DNA from: Pseudaeromonas sharmana
Lineage (GTDB): Bacteria > Pseudomonadota > Gammaproteobacteria > Enterobacterales > Aeromonadaceae
DNA: 64,000 bases
Assembly (NCBI RefSeq): GCF_042649925.1
Contig: NZ_JBHSAF010000003.1
Location: 62,001 to 126,000 of the forward strand
Direction of reading: 5' to 3'
This document shows positions 7,130 to 16,023 of the stretch, piece after piece (the first letter of the stretch is position 1; every line of letters starts with the position of its first letter). A program made the translations under genes and the position numbers. Under the pieces are notes generated by a model that saw only the letters and a program-made list of their open reading frames with translations, did no database searches and was not told where the DNA came from.

Positions 7130-8512
7130 TCAGAAACCGTTGTTGCGTGCCACCTGGGCAAACCAGTCACCGCTTTGCTTGATGCGGCGTTCGCCGCTCT
7201 CGCGTTCGAGGCGAACCAGGCCGTAACGGTTTTTGTAGGCGTTGCTCCACGACCAGTTGTCGATGAAGGTCCACAGGTGGTAGCCACGGCACTGGCACCC
7301 CTCCTGCAACCCCTGATGCAGCCAGCGCAGGTGCTCGCGGATGAACTCGATGCGGTAGCTGTCGGCGATGTGGCCGTCGGCTGCGCGGAACTTCTCCTCG
7401 CCCTCAACCCCCATGCCGTTTTCCGAGATGTAGCTGGGAATGTTGCCGTACTCGTCGCGCAGCCGGCACAGGATGTCGTAGATGCCCTGTTCGTAGATCT
7501 CCCAGCCGCGGTGCGGGTTCATCTTGCGGCCCGGCATCTCGTAGTAGTCGAAGAACCACTCCGGCAGGAAGGGGCTGGCCGGGTTGACGGCGCTGTCGCG
7601 TGCCTTGACGCGGCGCGGCTGGTAGTAGTTGATGCCGAGCAGGTCGACCTTGCCGGCTGCCAGCAGCTCGGCGTCGCCGGGGTGGCTGGCCGGCAGCTGG
7701 CCGTATTCGCGCAACAGATCAACCAGGTCCTGCGGGTAGTGGCCGAGCACGGCCGGATCGAGAAAGCTGCGATTGAAGAACAGGTCGGCCAGGTGCGCCG
7801 CCTTCAGATCCGCAGAGTGGGTCGAGCGCGGATAGGAGGGGGTCAGATTGAGGATGATGCCGATCTCGCCCTCGAGCTGGCGGGTGCGGAAGCGGGTTAC
7901 CGCGGCAGCGTGGGCCAGCATGGTGTGGTAGGCGACGGTGGCGGCGCGACGGAAGTCGACGACGTTCGGGTAGTGGAAGTCATACAGGTACCCGCCTTCG
8001 ACCGGCACTATGGGCTCGTTGAAGGTGAACCAGTGTTTGACCTTGTGACCGAACAGCCGGAAGCAGGTGTCGGCATAGTCGGCATAGGCGGCAATCACCT
8101 CGCGGTTCTCCCAGCCGCCCTGTTGCTGCATGGTCAGCGGCATGTCGAAATGGAACAGGCAGATGAAGGGTTCGATGCCGTTCGCCAGCAGGGTGTCGAT
8201 CATGTCGTGATAGAACTGCACCGCCTCGGGATTGGGTTCACCGACCCCTTGCGGGATCAGGCGTGCCCAGGCAATCGAGGTGCGGAAGCTGTTGTGGCCC
8301 AACTGGCGCAGCAGGGCGATGTCGTCGCGGTAGTGCTGGTAGAAGCCGGAGGTGTCGGCCGGGCCAACCTGCTGATGAAAACGCTGGGGTTGCAGCGCGA
8401 ACCAGTGATCCCAGATGGTCGCGGCTTTGCCGCCCTGCAGGCTGGCACCTTCTGCTTGGGCGGCAGAGGAGGCGCTGCCCCACCAGAAATGGTCAGGAAA
8501 ACGGTATTGCAT
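7130..8512 (-). CDS. Glycoside hydrolase family 1, probable 6-phospho-beta-glucosidase
   Basis: A 460-aa family-1 enzyme expected to hydrolyse phosphorylated disaccharides delivered by the neighbouring PTS. It starts with the family signature FPDHFWWGSASSAAQAEGA, has the acid/base Glu in TFNEP (about residue 164) and the nucleophile Glu in ISENG (about 365). Near the C-terminus, DNWSWSNAYKNRYG has Ser where true beta-glucosidases have Glu (DNFEW), which marks the 6-phospho group. The Lys that normally helps bind phosphate aligns with Asn, with a Lys one residue earlier. It sits between IIC and IIA. Confidence 0.9.
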   Translation of the reverse strand: MQYRFPDHFWWGSASSAAQAEGASLQGGKAATIWDHWFALQPQRFHQQVGPADTSGFYQHYRDDIALLRQLGHNSFRTSIAWARLIPQGVGEPNPEAVQFYHDMIDTLLANGIEPFICLFHFDMPLTMQQQGGWENREVIAAYADYADTCFRLFGHKVKHWFTFNEPIVPVEGGYLYDFHYPNVVDFRRAATVAYHTMLAHAAAVTRFRTRQLEGEIGIILNLTPSYPRSTHSADLKAAHLADLFFNRSFLDPAVLGHYPQDLVDLLREYGQLPASHPGDAELLAAGKVDLLGINYYQPRRVKARDSAVNPASPFLPEWFFDYYEMPGRKMNPHRGWEIYEQGIYDILCRLRDEYGNIPSYISENGMGVEGEEKFRAADGHIADSYRIEFIREHLRWLHQGLQEGCQCRGYHLWTFIDNWSWSNAYKNRYGLVRLERESGERRIKQSGDWFAQVARNNGF

Positions 8513-8528
8513 GCTCTTTCTCCTTTAC

Positions 8529-8550
8529 CCGGCTGCCCGCAGGCAGCCGG
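8529..8550 (-). other. Intercistronic stem-loop between PTS IIC and the glycosidase
   Basis: CCGGCTGCC (8529-8537) pairs with GGCAGCCGG (8542-8550) around a 4-nt loop, with no T run after it. It lies inside the operon, so it more likely protects or processes mRNA than terminates it. Confidence 0.5.
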
Positions 8551-8563
8551 TCTACATCAGCAG

Positions 8564-9889
8564 TTAACGGGCGGTGGCCAGGGCCAGTTCGGGTTCGGCA
8601 GCCGCTTCTTCGGCTTCCTGTTTCAGCAGGGTGCGCTCGTAGGCCTTGAGGAACGGGTAGTACATGGCAGCGGCGGTCAACATGCAGAACAGGCTTAGCA
8701 GCAGCGGGCTCAGGGACCAGTTGGCGGCCCAGGAGGCACCGAGCGGGCCCGGCGTGGTCCATGGCGTCAGTGACATGACGCGCTCGACGAGGCCGAAGTC
8801 CAGGGCGAACCAGGCCAGGGTGGCGTTGATCATCGGCACCAGCAGGAACGGCAGGAAGAACACCGGATTCATGATGATCGGTGCGCCAAACAGGATGGGT
8901 TCATTGATGTTGAACAGCCCTGGCACTATGCCCATCTTGCCGATGGTGCGCAGGTGTACCGCCTTGCTGCGCAGCAGCAGGAACGCCAGCGGCAATGTCG
9001 AGCCGACCCCGCCGATCAGCAGGTAGTGGTCCCAGAAACCTTGCAGGAAAATGTGCGGCAGCGGCTCGCCGGCAGCCAGCGCGGCCTGGTTGACGGCCAG
9101 ATTGGCCATCCAGAACGGATTCATGATGCCGGTGACGATCAGGGCGCCGTGAATGCCGGCAAACCACAGAATCTGGCAGATCAGCACCGCCAGCAGCATG
9201 GCCGGCAGCGAGTCCGAGGCCGCGACCAGCGGCTTGACCAGCGACATGATGGCTTCCGGCAGGATCATGCCGGTGCTGTGTTCGACCAGCAGGTTCAGCG
9301 GGTGCAGCGTCAGTATGATGAACAGCACCGGGATCAGCACTTCAAAGGAGCGGGCAACGCCGGTCGGCACCTGGGGCGGCAGCGTGATGGTGATGTTGTT
9401 GCGTTTGAGGAAGGCGTAGGCCTCGCTGGCGTAGATCGCCGTCAGCAGGGCGGTGAAGATGCCCTGGCCGGAGAAGTACTGCATCGACAGGGCGCCGTCC
9501 TTGATGGGGGCCGCGACCAGCATGAAGGCCATCAGGCACAGCAGGCCTGTGGTGACCGGCTCCATGTCATTTTGCCGCGCCAGACTGGCGCCGATCCCCA
9601 CCGAGATGAACAGCGTCATCAAGCCCATGCTCAGCTGGAATGGCAGTAGCAGTTGCGGCTGGTACCTGGCCGAGAAGTCGAGCCAGGCGCGGGCAAATCC
9701 CCACTGCGTCTCCGGCGAGAAGGGCGGGAAGATGAACACCAGCATGAAGCTGCCGACGATCATGAACGGCAGGGCGGCGATGAAACCATCACGGATGGCC
9801 TGGATGTACTTCTGCTGGCCCAGACGACCGGCCAGCGGGCTGACCTGGTTCTCTATGGTCTGTACGAATTTGTCATAAAGGGTGCTCAT
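8564..9889 (-). CDS. PTS lactose/cellobiose-family EIIC sugar permease
   Basis: A 441-aa membrane protein with about ten hydrophobic segments. It forms the channel and sugar-binding part of the PTS transporter. It carries the family motifs AGIHG (conserved His) and FNINEPILFG (conserved Glu), both involved in sugar binding in this family. I chose the ATG at 9889, with AAGGAA upstream, over a start six codons earlier. It lies between the IIB gene and the glycosidase and works with the IIB and IIA proteins here to import and phosphorylate a beta-glucoside or chitobiose-like sugar. Confidence 0.92.
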   Translation of the reverse strand: MSTLYDKFVQTIENQVSPLAGRLGQQKYIQAIRDGFIAALPFMIVGSFMLVFIFPPFSPETQWGFARAWLDFSARYQPQLLLPFQLSMGLMTLFISVGIGASLARQNDMEPVTTGLLCLMAFMLVAAPIKDGALSMQYFSGQGIFTALLTAIYASEAYAFLKRNNITITLPPQVPTGVARSFEVLIPVLFIILTLHPLNLLVEHSTGMILPEAIMSLVKPLVAASDSLPAMLLAVLICQILWFAGIHGALIVTGIMNPFWMANLAVNQAALAAGEPLPHIFLQGFWDHYLLIGGVGSTLPLAFLLLRSKAVHLRTIGKMGIVPGLFNINEPILFGAPIIMNPVFFLPFLLVPMINATLAWFALDFGLVERVMSLTPWTTPGPLGASWAANWSLSPLLLSLFCMLTAAAMYYPFLKAYERTLLKQEAEEAAAEPELALATAR

Positions 9890-9915
9890 GGTGTTTTCCT
9901 TGTGCATTCACTGTG

Positions 9916-10221
9916 TCAGGCCAGCAGTGACAGCGCATGGTCCAGGACCTTGTCGCCGCGCTGCATGCCGTAATCCATCATGTTGATGACATCCACCGGG
10001 ATGCCGTGCTCGGCGGCGCGGACCTGCAGGTCCGGCAGCATGTACTTGACCTGCGGGCCCAGCAGAACCACCTGGTAGTGCGGCATCTGTACTTCGAACT
10101 CGGAGGCACCATAGGCCCGGATTTCGGCTGCGAGTCCGCGGCGGTTGGCCTCCTCCTGCATCTTTTTCACCAGCAGGCTGGTGGACATGCCGGAGGAACA
10201 GCACAGCATGATTTTTTTCAT
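9916..10221 (-). CDS. PTS lactose/cellobiose-family EIIB component
   Basis: A 101-aa protein of the ChbB/CelA type, accepting phosphate from IIA and passing it to the sugar. The N-terminus KKIMLCCSSGMSTS has the P-loop-like phosphocysteine site; the active Cys is C8 with the start chosen here. GGGAG lies at good spacing before the ATG at 10221, better than the ATG two codons upstream. It is the first gene of the minus-strand operon IIB-IIC-glycosidase-IIA-porin. Confidence 0.92.
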   Translation of the reverse strand: MKKIMLCCSSGMSTSLLVKKMQEEANRRGLAAEIRAYGASEFEVQMPHYQVVLLGPQVKYMLPDLQVRAAEHGIPVDVINMMDYGMQRGDKVLDHALSLLA

Positions 10222-10281
10222 CGTCATCTCCCGATTGATGTGTTCTGACAGCGGCGATTCTTGATCGTTTGGATAACAAAT

Positions 10282-10295
10282 GGAAACCGGTTTCC
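10282..10295. promoter_or_regulatory. LacI-family operator, perfect palindrome
   Basis: GGAAACCGGTTTCC is a perfect 14-bp palindrome with the CG centre typical of LacI-family sites. It lies 61 bp upstream of the IIB start, between the divergent PTS transcripts, and is probably bound by the repressor at 4388-5350. Confidence 0.75.
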
Positions 10296-10337
10296 GTTCG
10301 CTTTGTCCCGCTCTGTGATCCGGATCGTCAAATGTAA

Positions 10338-10351
10338 TGAAAGCGCTATCA
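10338..10351. promoter_or_regulatory. Second LacI-like operator
   Basis: TGAAAGCGCTATCA is a near-palindrome around AGCGCT in the same divergent spacer, 43 bp from the first operator centre to this site's left edge. It could be a second site for the same repressor or bind another LacI-family protein. Confidence 0.45.
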
Positions 10352-10474
10352 GAACTGTGATCCTGTCTGGAATTTCGTGATTTGACTGGCGGAACAGACG
10401 GAAACCAACGCCGGAAACGGCGAGAATGGCGCCAACAATCGCCGCTGGATGCCAGGCATGGCAGGAGAATCGGA

Positions 10475-11797
10475 GTGGGTCAGGGCTTGAATCTGCAATT
10501 GATGGGCATGATTGCCGGCATGATCGAGCAACGCATGGTGCCGCTCGCCAACTGGTTGACACGCAGCCAGCATGTGCTGGCTCTGCGTGACGGTTTCCAG
10601 CTGGCGATGCCCTTTATCATCATCGGCAGTGTGCTGGTGCCCTTTCTCTACCCGCCGGTCATGGCCGGCAGCCAGCATCCGCTGGCGTTGCAGTTTCTGG
10701 CGTTGTCGCACTGGCTCGCGCCCTGGCTGGCTCCGGTGTATGCCCACACCCTGGGTCTGCTGGCGGTGATCATTGCCTACGGCTCGGCGGCCAGTCTGGC
10801 CAAGGCCTACCAGTTGCCGGAGCGGCTGTGTGGTCTGAGCGGCAGTCTGGCGTTTTTGATGCTGATCGACTTTCACTCGCTGCAGCCGGGGATCTTTGGC
10901 TATCTCGGTGGTCTGGGGATCTTCACCGCCCTGTGTACCGCCTGCTACAGCGTCGAAGTGATTCGATTGTTCTATCGCTGGGGCTGGTTTATCCGCATGC
11001 CGGACGAGGTGCCGCTGATTACCCGCAAGGGGTTCCAGCTGATCGTGCCTATGCTGTTTGTGCTGCTGTCACTGAGCCTGTTGAAGGTGTGGTTGCAACA
11101 CCAGTTCGGCATTACGCTGGCCGAGTTGATGATGGCCCTGTTCCGGCCGCTGCTCAGCGGGGCCGATACGTTGCCGGCGCTGTTGCTGGCCTTGCTAGTG
11201 GCCCACCTGCTGTGGTTCATGGGTATCCACGGCACCATCATTGTTACCGGCCTGCTGTCGCCGTTCTGGATGAGCAATCTGGCGAGCAACCAGACGGCGC
11301 TGGCGGCCGGCGAGGCATTGTCCCACATCTTCCTGCAGGGATTTTGGGACTACTTTTTGCTGATCGGTGGCATCGGCTCGACCCTGCCGCTGGTGCTGAT
11401 GGCACTGCGCAGCCGCAGCCGCACCCTGCAATCGGTAGGGCGTCTGGGTTCGTGGCCGGCGTTGTTCAATATCAATGAACCCTTGCTGTTCGGCTTTCCA
11501 ATCATCATGAATCCGCTGTTCCTGCTGCCGTTTGTCGGCGTCCCGCTGATCAATGCCGTGCTGGCATGGACGCTGACCGAGTGGGGTTTTCTCGACCGCT
11601 TCATTGCCTTGCTGCCCTGGTCGATGCCAGCCCCGCTGGGCGCGGTCTGGGCGGCGAATGGCAGCTGGCACAACCTGCTGATGTCCCTGTTCTGCATGTT
11701 CAACAGCTGGATGATTTACCGTCCGTTCTTCCTGATCCACGAGAAGGTGCTGCTGCAACAGGAACAGGCACGCAGTGAGGCGAGTGCTACCACGTAG
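10475..11797 (+). CDS. Second PTS lactose/cellobiose-family EIIC permease
   Basis: A 440-aa membrane protein when started at GTG 10475, which has AGGAG seven bases before it; an earlier in-frame TTG at 10382 has no such site. It aligns throughout with the IIC at 8564-9889, including MGIHG and FNINEPLLFG, and is divergent from it. No second IIA or IIB gene is nearby, so it presumably borrows the phosphoryl proteins encoded next door or elsewhere. The shared spacer holds LacI-type operators, so both transcripts may be co-regulated. Substrate unknown. Confidence 0.9.
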   Translation: MGQGLNLQLMGMIAGMIEQRMVPLANWLTRSQHVLALRDGFQLAMPFIIIGSVLVPFLYPPVMAGSQHPLALQFLALSHWLAPWLAPVYAHTLGLLAVIIAYGSAASLAKAYQLPERLCGLSGSLAFLMLIDFHSLQPGIFGYLGGLGIFTALCTACYSVEVIRLFYRWGWFIRMPDEVPLITRKGFQLIVPMLFVLLSLSLLKVWLQHQFGITLAELMMALFRPLLSGADTLPALLLALLVAHLLWFMGIHGTIIVTGLLSPFWMSNLASNQTALAAGEALSHIFLQGFWDYFLLIGGIGSTLPLVLMALRSRSRTLQSVGRLGSWPALFNINEPLLFGFPIIMNPLFLLPFVGVPLINAVLAWTLTEWGFLDRFIALLPWSMPAPLGAVWAANGSWHNLLMSLFCMFNSWMIYRPFFLIHEKVLLQQEQARSEASATT

Positions 11798-11923
11798 TGG
11801 AAACCGATTGCCGTCATGCGGGAATGCGCGGCGTCAGGCCATCTCCTTGTGCCGGGCAGGGGCTTGCCTCCCGCCGGCAAAGTTGCGATGGTAGAAGGCT
11901 ACAGCACGCGACAGGAGGAGACG

Positions 11924-12613
11924 ATGCGGACCCTGGGTTTGATTGGGGGCATGAGCTGGGAGTCGACGGCCAGCTACTACCGGTTGATCAATGAGGGCAT
12001 CAAGCAACGGCTGGGTGGCTTGCACTCGGCGCGGCTGGTGCTCTATTCAGTCGACTTTGCCGACATCGAGGCGCTGCAGCAGGCTGGTGACTGGGTGCGT
12101 GCCGGCATGGTGCTGGCCGAGGCGACTCGTGCTTTGCGCGCCGCCGGCGCCGAGGGGGTGTTGCTGTGTACCAACACCATGCACAAGGTGGCGCCAGCCA
12201 TCGAGGCGGTCGGTCTGCCGCTGATCCACATCGCCGACGCCACGGCGGCGGTGATTCGGCAGCAGGGACTGACGCAGATCGGTCTGCTCGGCACCCGCTT
12301 CACCATGGAACAGACCTTCTATGTCGGCCGCCTGCAGCGGCAGGGAATTCGCGTGCTGACGCCGGATGCGCCAGGGCGCGAAGCGGTACACAGCATCATT
12401 TATCAGGAGCTGTGCCTGGGACAGACGCGGCCTGCATCGCGCCAGCGTTACCGCGCCGTGATGGCGGATCTGGTGGCGCAGGGTGCCGAGGGGATCATTC
12501 TGGGCTGTACCGAAATCGGTCTGCTGGTCGATGCCAGCGATGCCAGCGTGCCGCTGTTCGACACCACGGCGTTGCATGCCGACGCGGCTGTAGCGTGGAT
12601 GCTGGCGAGCTAG
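11924..12613 (+). CDS. Aspartate/glutamate racemase family protein
   Basis: A 229-aa protein of the Asp/Glu/hydantoin racemase superfamily, interconverting L- and D-acidic amino acids without cofactor. It begins with RTLGLIGGMSWESTASYY, a near-invariant start of this subgroup. The two catalytic cysteines lie in LLCTNTMHK and ILGCTEIGL. AGGAGG precedes the ATG at 11924; a longer frame reaching 11816 is less likely. It follows the second PTS IIC by about 126 bp, a spacer that contains a TGGAAACCG half-operator at 11798. A metabolic link to the PTS is not obvious. Confidence 0.87.
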   Translation: MRTLGLIGGMSWESTASYYRLINEGIKQRLGGLHSARLVLYSVDFADIEALQQAGDWVRAGMVLAEATRALRAAGAEGVLLCTNTMHKVAPAIEAVGLPLIHIADATAAVIRQQGLTQIGLLGTRFTMEQTFYVGRLQRQGIRVLTPDAPGREAVHSIIYQELCLGQTRPASRQRYRAVMADLVAQGAEGIILGCTEIGLLVDASDASVPLFDTTALHADAAVAWMLAS

Positions 12614-12663
12614 CATCGCCATGGCACCCACAGCAAGGGGCCTGTGGCCAATGCCGTTCACTG

Positions 12664-12770
12664 AAGGAAAAAGCAGGCCGGTTCCTGTTCGCCAACGCAC
12701 CAACAGGCCGTAACCCCACCCATGGGGGCCGGCTGGCGGCATCCCTGCCGCCAGCGGTCGGTTCAATCGG
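12664..12770. repeat. Diverged intergenic repeat, copy 2, with hairpin
   Basis: Same ordered blocks as 2937-3040 (AAAAAGCAG, GGTTCCTG, CCGTAA, CCCATGG, CTGGCG, CCTGCCGCCAGCG, GGTT). Here GCTGGCGGCA (12732-12741) pairs perfectly with TGCCGCCAGC (12746-12755). It lies between the convergent racemase and metalloprotease genes, where a bidirectional terminator or REP-like element would fit. Confidence 0.55.
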
Positions 12771-12831
12771 AGCACTTCCTGTCTTATCGGCTCCGCAATG
12801 GGGCCAGCGGCCCCTTGGTGGTTTCACGCCG

Positions 12832-15800
12832 TTACGGTGCGCATTGCGCCGGGCTGCTGCCATCCGGCCACAGGGTGCTGGCATTGTCGGTGGCCAGCGG
12901 CAGGAAGGTCAGACCCGCGCTGAGGTTGGCCGGCGGCAGGTTGGTTTCCAGCACGTACATGCCCATCGGCAATGCCCCGCGACTGGCGTTGAGCGCCACC
13001 TGTTCTGCTGCCAGCGAGCTGTAGCGCAACCCCAGCAATTCGAAGTGGCTGCGCCAGTCCAGCCCGGTCAGGCGGCTCAGCGCGACCAGCATGAAGTCGT
13101 TGCCGGGTATGCTGCTCACCTTGTTGCCGCCATACACTGTGTGCCCTTCATACGGGAACAGGCTGAAGCCGAGGCGGTCGCGGTTGGCCAGCCAGTCATC
13201 GGCATTCGCCGCATAGCGACCGAACAGCCGGCTGTGCTGGTAAAGCAGGGTGAAGAGATTGAAGCCGTTGTCCAGACCTGTGCCATCTGCCAGCGTCAGG
13301 CCATCGGCGCGCAGCGCCATCTGGATGTAGAACGCCATGCGGTAACCGTTGTGTACCGCATAGGCGTTGCTTTTCCATGGCCCTTCGTAGCGATCGCCGC
13401 TGTCGAGCGGTTGGCAGTTGGCCCCCACGACCTGACGGTTACCACTGGCGTCCTTGCGTTGCAGCACGTCGGACATGAAGACATAGAACAGATCCTTGTG
13501 GTTCATGTGACCGTCGGTGAGCGGGCTGGTATTGCCATCGCGCAGGTAGTGGGCGCGCCATTTGACGAAATAGGGGAAAAGGTTGTTGGAGTTCTCGCCG
13601 GCGCGGCTGCTGTAGCTGGGCCAGTTGTCACGGTCGTTGGCGGCCACGTACTGGACGTTGAGGCGGTTGGTCTGCAGATTGTGGCCGAGTTCGTGGTTAT
13701 CGCCCCAACCGGTCGGCGAGATATCCCAGGCGGCATCCCAGGGGTTGCCGCTGCAGCCGGCGCCACACTGGGCGTTCTGGTCATAGTTGGCGTGCTGGAT
13801 CAGGCTGCGGGTGTGCAGGTCGGCATCCAGACACGCCTCTCCCAGCAGCGCGCTGCAGGCGCTGACGACGTCGGCCGGCAGGCTGTCAGCCAGGCTCTGG
13901 CCCTGAATTTTAAGGCCCGCCAGCGTATAGACGGCATTGATATGATCATCGGCGATGCTGCGCAGCAGGCTGGCCACGTCCGGGGTGGCTGCGGTGCCGA
14001 TGGCATTGGTCAGACGGTCGCGGCGCAGATGCTGTTCGGCGCCATCACTGCGCAGATCGACATGGGGCAGTTCGGTCTGTTGCAGCCGGGTCTGGAAGGT
14101 GGCGATCTGGTTGGCATCGCTGAAGTCGGTGATGCTGGGGTGCCAGGTGATGCCGCTGGCACTGATGTCGGTTTGCAGGGCACCGCTGCCACCGCTGAGC
14201 GCCAGATAGAGCGGGCCGCCGTAGGGGCTGGAGAAGCTCAGGCTGGCGCCGGGTTCGAGGCGCAGGCGCTGGGTCGCCAGTTCCAGCGGGCCGCGGTAGA
14301 CCTTTTGCTCGTAGGCCCGGTTGGTGTTGCGTCTGTGGTAGTTGAGCTTGACCTCGACCGTGGCGGAGCTGCTGTCGTGGCGCGTCAGCGTGATGGTTTG
14401 TCCCGGCAGCACATACCAGCCGGTGGTGGTCCACTGTCCCGAATAAGGCACGCCGATGGTCTTGCGCTCCTCGCCGGTGGCCGGGTAGGCATAATGGGCC
14501 TGGCTGTTTTTCAGCACCTGGTTGCGTTCGGTGACGAACTCCCCCAGATCCGCTTGGGCGGCATTGTTCGGTCGCGCATAGTTGACCAGCCAGTCGGCAA
14601 ACATCGCCTGTTGCCAGGCGGCCGATTCCGTCCACTCGATCGGATAGTCGATCTGGCTGCGGTACTTGTCGGCCAGCAGCAGCGTGGCTTTAAGCAGATC
14701 GGCGTTTGCCAGCGTGAAGGCGCTGCGCCCCTGCTGATCCAGCGTGATGACTGCGCTGCGCAACCAGTCGGCACCGCGCTTGAAGGCCGTTACAAAGCCA
14801 TCGCTGTTGCAGTCAATGAAGTTGCTGCTGCAAGCCGCCAACAGCGTCATATCCAGACGCTGGCTGCGCAGATTGGCCAGCAGGGTGTCGACGCTGGCCA
14901 GCTGGCTGTCATCCGCCAGCAGGCTGCTGTAGCTGATCGCGTTGGCGTTCAGCTTCGACCAGTAGTTGCCGTAGGTGGTGAGGCCCATCTGCTGGTAGAG
15001 CGGGCTCAGCAGCGGGCTGGCCTCGCGTTGATAATTGGCCAGCAGCAAGGGGATGCCGGCGGCCTGTGCCTTGCTGATCGCGGCGGCGATGCCGGCGTAG
15101 CCGAGGCTCTGACGATCGATGTCGCTGAGGATGATCAGATCCGGTTGCCGCTCGTCGATACATTGACTCAGTGCCGCATAGTCGCAGCTGTTGGCATCAT
15201 TGATGCGATGAGCATCCGGATACTGGCTGGCCAACCAGCTGCGGATCGCCTCGTTGTGCGGGAAGTAATGGCTGTCGCTGCGGCTGGGGACCTGGGCGGT
15301 CACCACACTCAGCCCGGCCTGTTCATCGGCGCCGGCAGTCAACCAGTGGATCAGCCCGCGCAGCAGGCGATCGGTTTGTGCTGAGGTGTTGACGGAGAAC
15401 AGGTTGCCGGCCATCGCCACCGCGCGGCCATGCGGCAGTTCGGAGGCCATGATCAGACCGCGTACCGCCGGGTTGCCACTGCCATCGACATTTGACTGCA
15501 GCACCGTCGTCGTCATCTCCGGCAGGTAGCTGGTGAAGGTGATGGAGTCGTGGGTTGGGTGCCAGCTCAGGCTGTCGATACCGGCAAACAGGGTGCTGGC
15601 CAGGGTCCGGTGCTGGCGCTGGGCCTGCTGCAGGCTGGCCCGGGCATGATCGATCAACTCTTCGCCACTGGCCAGACTGTGCTGTTGCGCGCGGATGGCT
15701 AAGGCGGCGTGGCTGATGAAGCTGACCTCAATGGTGCAGTCGGCATCGAGTGCGGCCGTGGTGTAGGTCTGCTCGCTCAGGGTGCCGCCACAGCCACGGA

Positions 15801-16023
15801 TGCTGTCGAGTTGATGGCCACTCTCCGCCTCGATGCGGAAGGACCCGCTTTGACCGGCCGCCAATTGCAGCCGGCTTGGCACCAGTCGGCCGCCGCTGCT
15901 GGGGCTGACCGAGGCGGTATAGCTGGTGGTCGGCTGGCGGTCGGCATCGCTACCGCCGCCACCGCCACAACCGACGATCCCCAGCATCAGGGCTAGCAGT
16001 GTCACTCTGGGTTGCATCTTCAC
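12832..16023 (-). CDS. ImpA-type zinc metalloprotease lipoprotein (M60/enhancin-like)
   Basis: A 1063-aa protein. The N-terminus is a lipoprotein signal (LLALMLGIVGC), then a Gly-Ser linker and a beta-rich region. The catalytic HELGH in GWGDNHELGHNLQ lies at about residues 776-780, as in gluzincin proteases that cut mucin-like O-glycosylated proteins (ImpA, SslE, enhancin). The middle part, with ESDIDR-like and KRGADWLR segments, fits the ImpA family N-terminal region. It should sit in the outer membrane or at the surface and degrade glycoproteins. Monocistronic, convergent with the racemase gene. Its opposite strand carries a 1072-codon open frame, which is a composition shadow. Confidence 0.85.
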   Translation of the reverse strand: MKMQPRVTLLALMLGIVGCGGGGGSDADRQPTTSYTASVSPSSGGRLVPSRLQLAAGQSGSFRIEAESGHQLDSIRGCGGTLSEQTYTTAALDADCTIEVSFISHAALAIRAQQHSLASGEELIDHARASLQQAQRQHRTLASTLFAGIDSLSWHPTHDSITFTSYLPEMTTTVLQSNVDGSGNPAVRGLIMASELPHGRAVAMAGNLFSVNTSAQTDRLLRGLIHWLTAGADEQAGLSVVTAQVPSRSDSHYFPHNEAIRSWLASQYPDAHRINDANSCDYAALSQCIDERQPDLIILSDIDRQSLGYAGIAAAISKAQAAGIPLLLANYQREASPLLSPLYQQMGLTTYGNYWSKLNANAISYSSLLADDSQLASVDTLLANLRSQRLDMTLLAACSSNFIDCNSDGFVTAFKRGADWLRSAVITLDQQGRSAFTLANADLLKATLLLADKYRSQIDYPIEWTESAAWQQAMFADWLVNYARPNNAAQADLGEFVTERNQVLKNSQAHYAYPATGEERKTIGVPYSGQWTTTGWYVLPGQTITLTRHDSSSATVEVKLNYHRRNTNRAYEQKVYRGPLELATQRLRLEPGASLSFSSPYGGPLYLALSGGSGALQTDISASGITWHPSITDFSDANQIATFQTRLQQTELPHVDLRSDGAEQHLRRDRLTNAIGTAATPDVASLLRSIADDHINAVYTLAGLKIQGQSLADSLPADVVSACSALLGEACLDADLHTRSLIQHANYDQNAQCGAGCSGNPWDAAWDISPTGWGDNHELGHNLQTNRLNVQYVAANDRDNWPSYSSRAGENSNNLFPYFVKWRAHYLRDGNTSPLTDGHMNHKDLFYVFMSDVLQRKDASGNRQVVGANCQPLDSGDRYEGPWKSNAYAVHNGYRMAFYIQMALRADGLTLADGTGLDNGFNLFTLLYQHSRLFGRYAANADDWLANRDRLGFSLFPYEGHTVYGGNKVSSIPGNDFMLVALSRLTGLDWRSHFELLGLRYSSLAAEQVALNASRGALPMGMYVLETNLPPANLSAGLTFLPLATDNASTLWPDGSSPAQCAP

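Noticed and set aside
6836..8698. A 620-codon plus-strand frame over the glycosidase and PTS genes
   Set aside because: Antisense to genes with clear catalytic motifs; Ala/Val/Gln-rich shadow composition.
10382..10474. TTG start for the second PTS IIC
   Set aside because: No ribosome site, adds residues not found in the family, and the GTG at 10475 has AGGAG at ideal spacing.
12166..15384. A 1072-codon open frame on the plus strand opposite the ImpA-type gene
   Set aside because: It runs antisense to a gene with a clear lipoprotein signal and HELGH motif, has low-complexity Ala/Val/Gln/Gly composition and no ribosome site; it is a GC-rich codon shadow.
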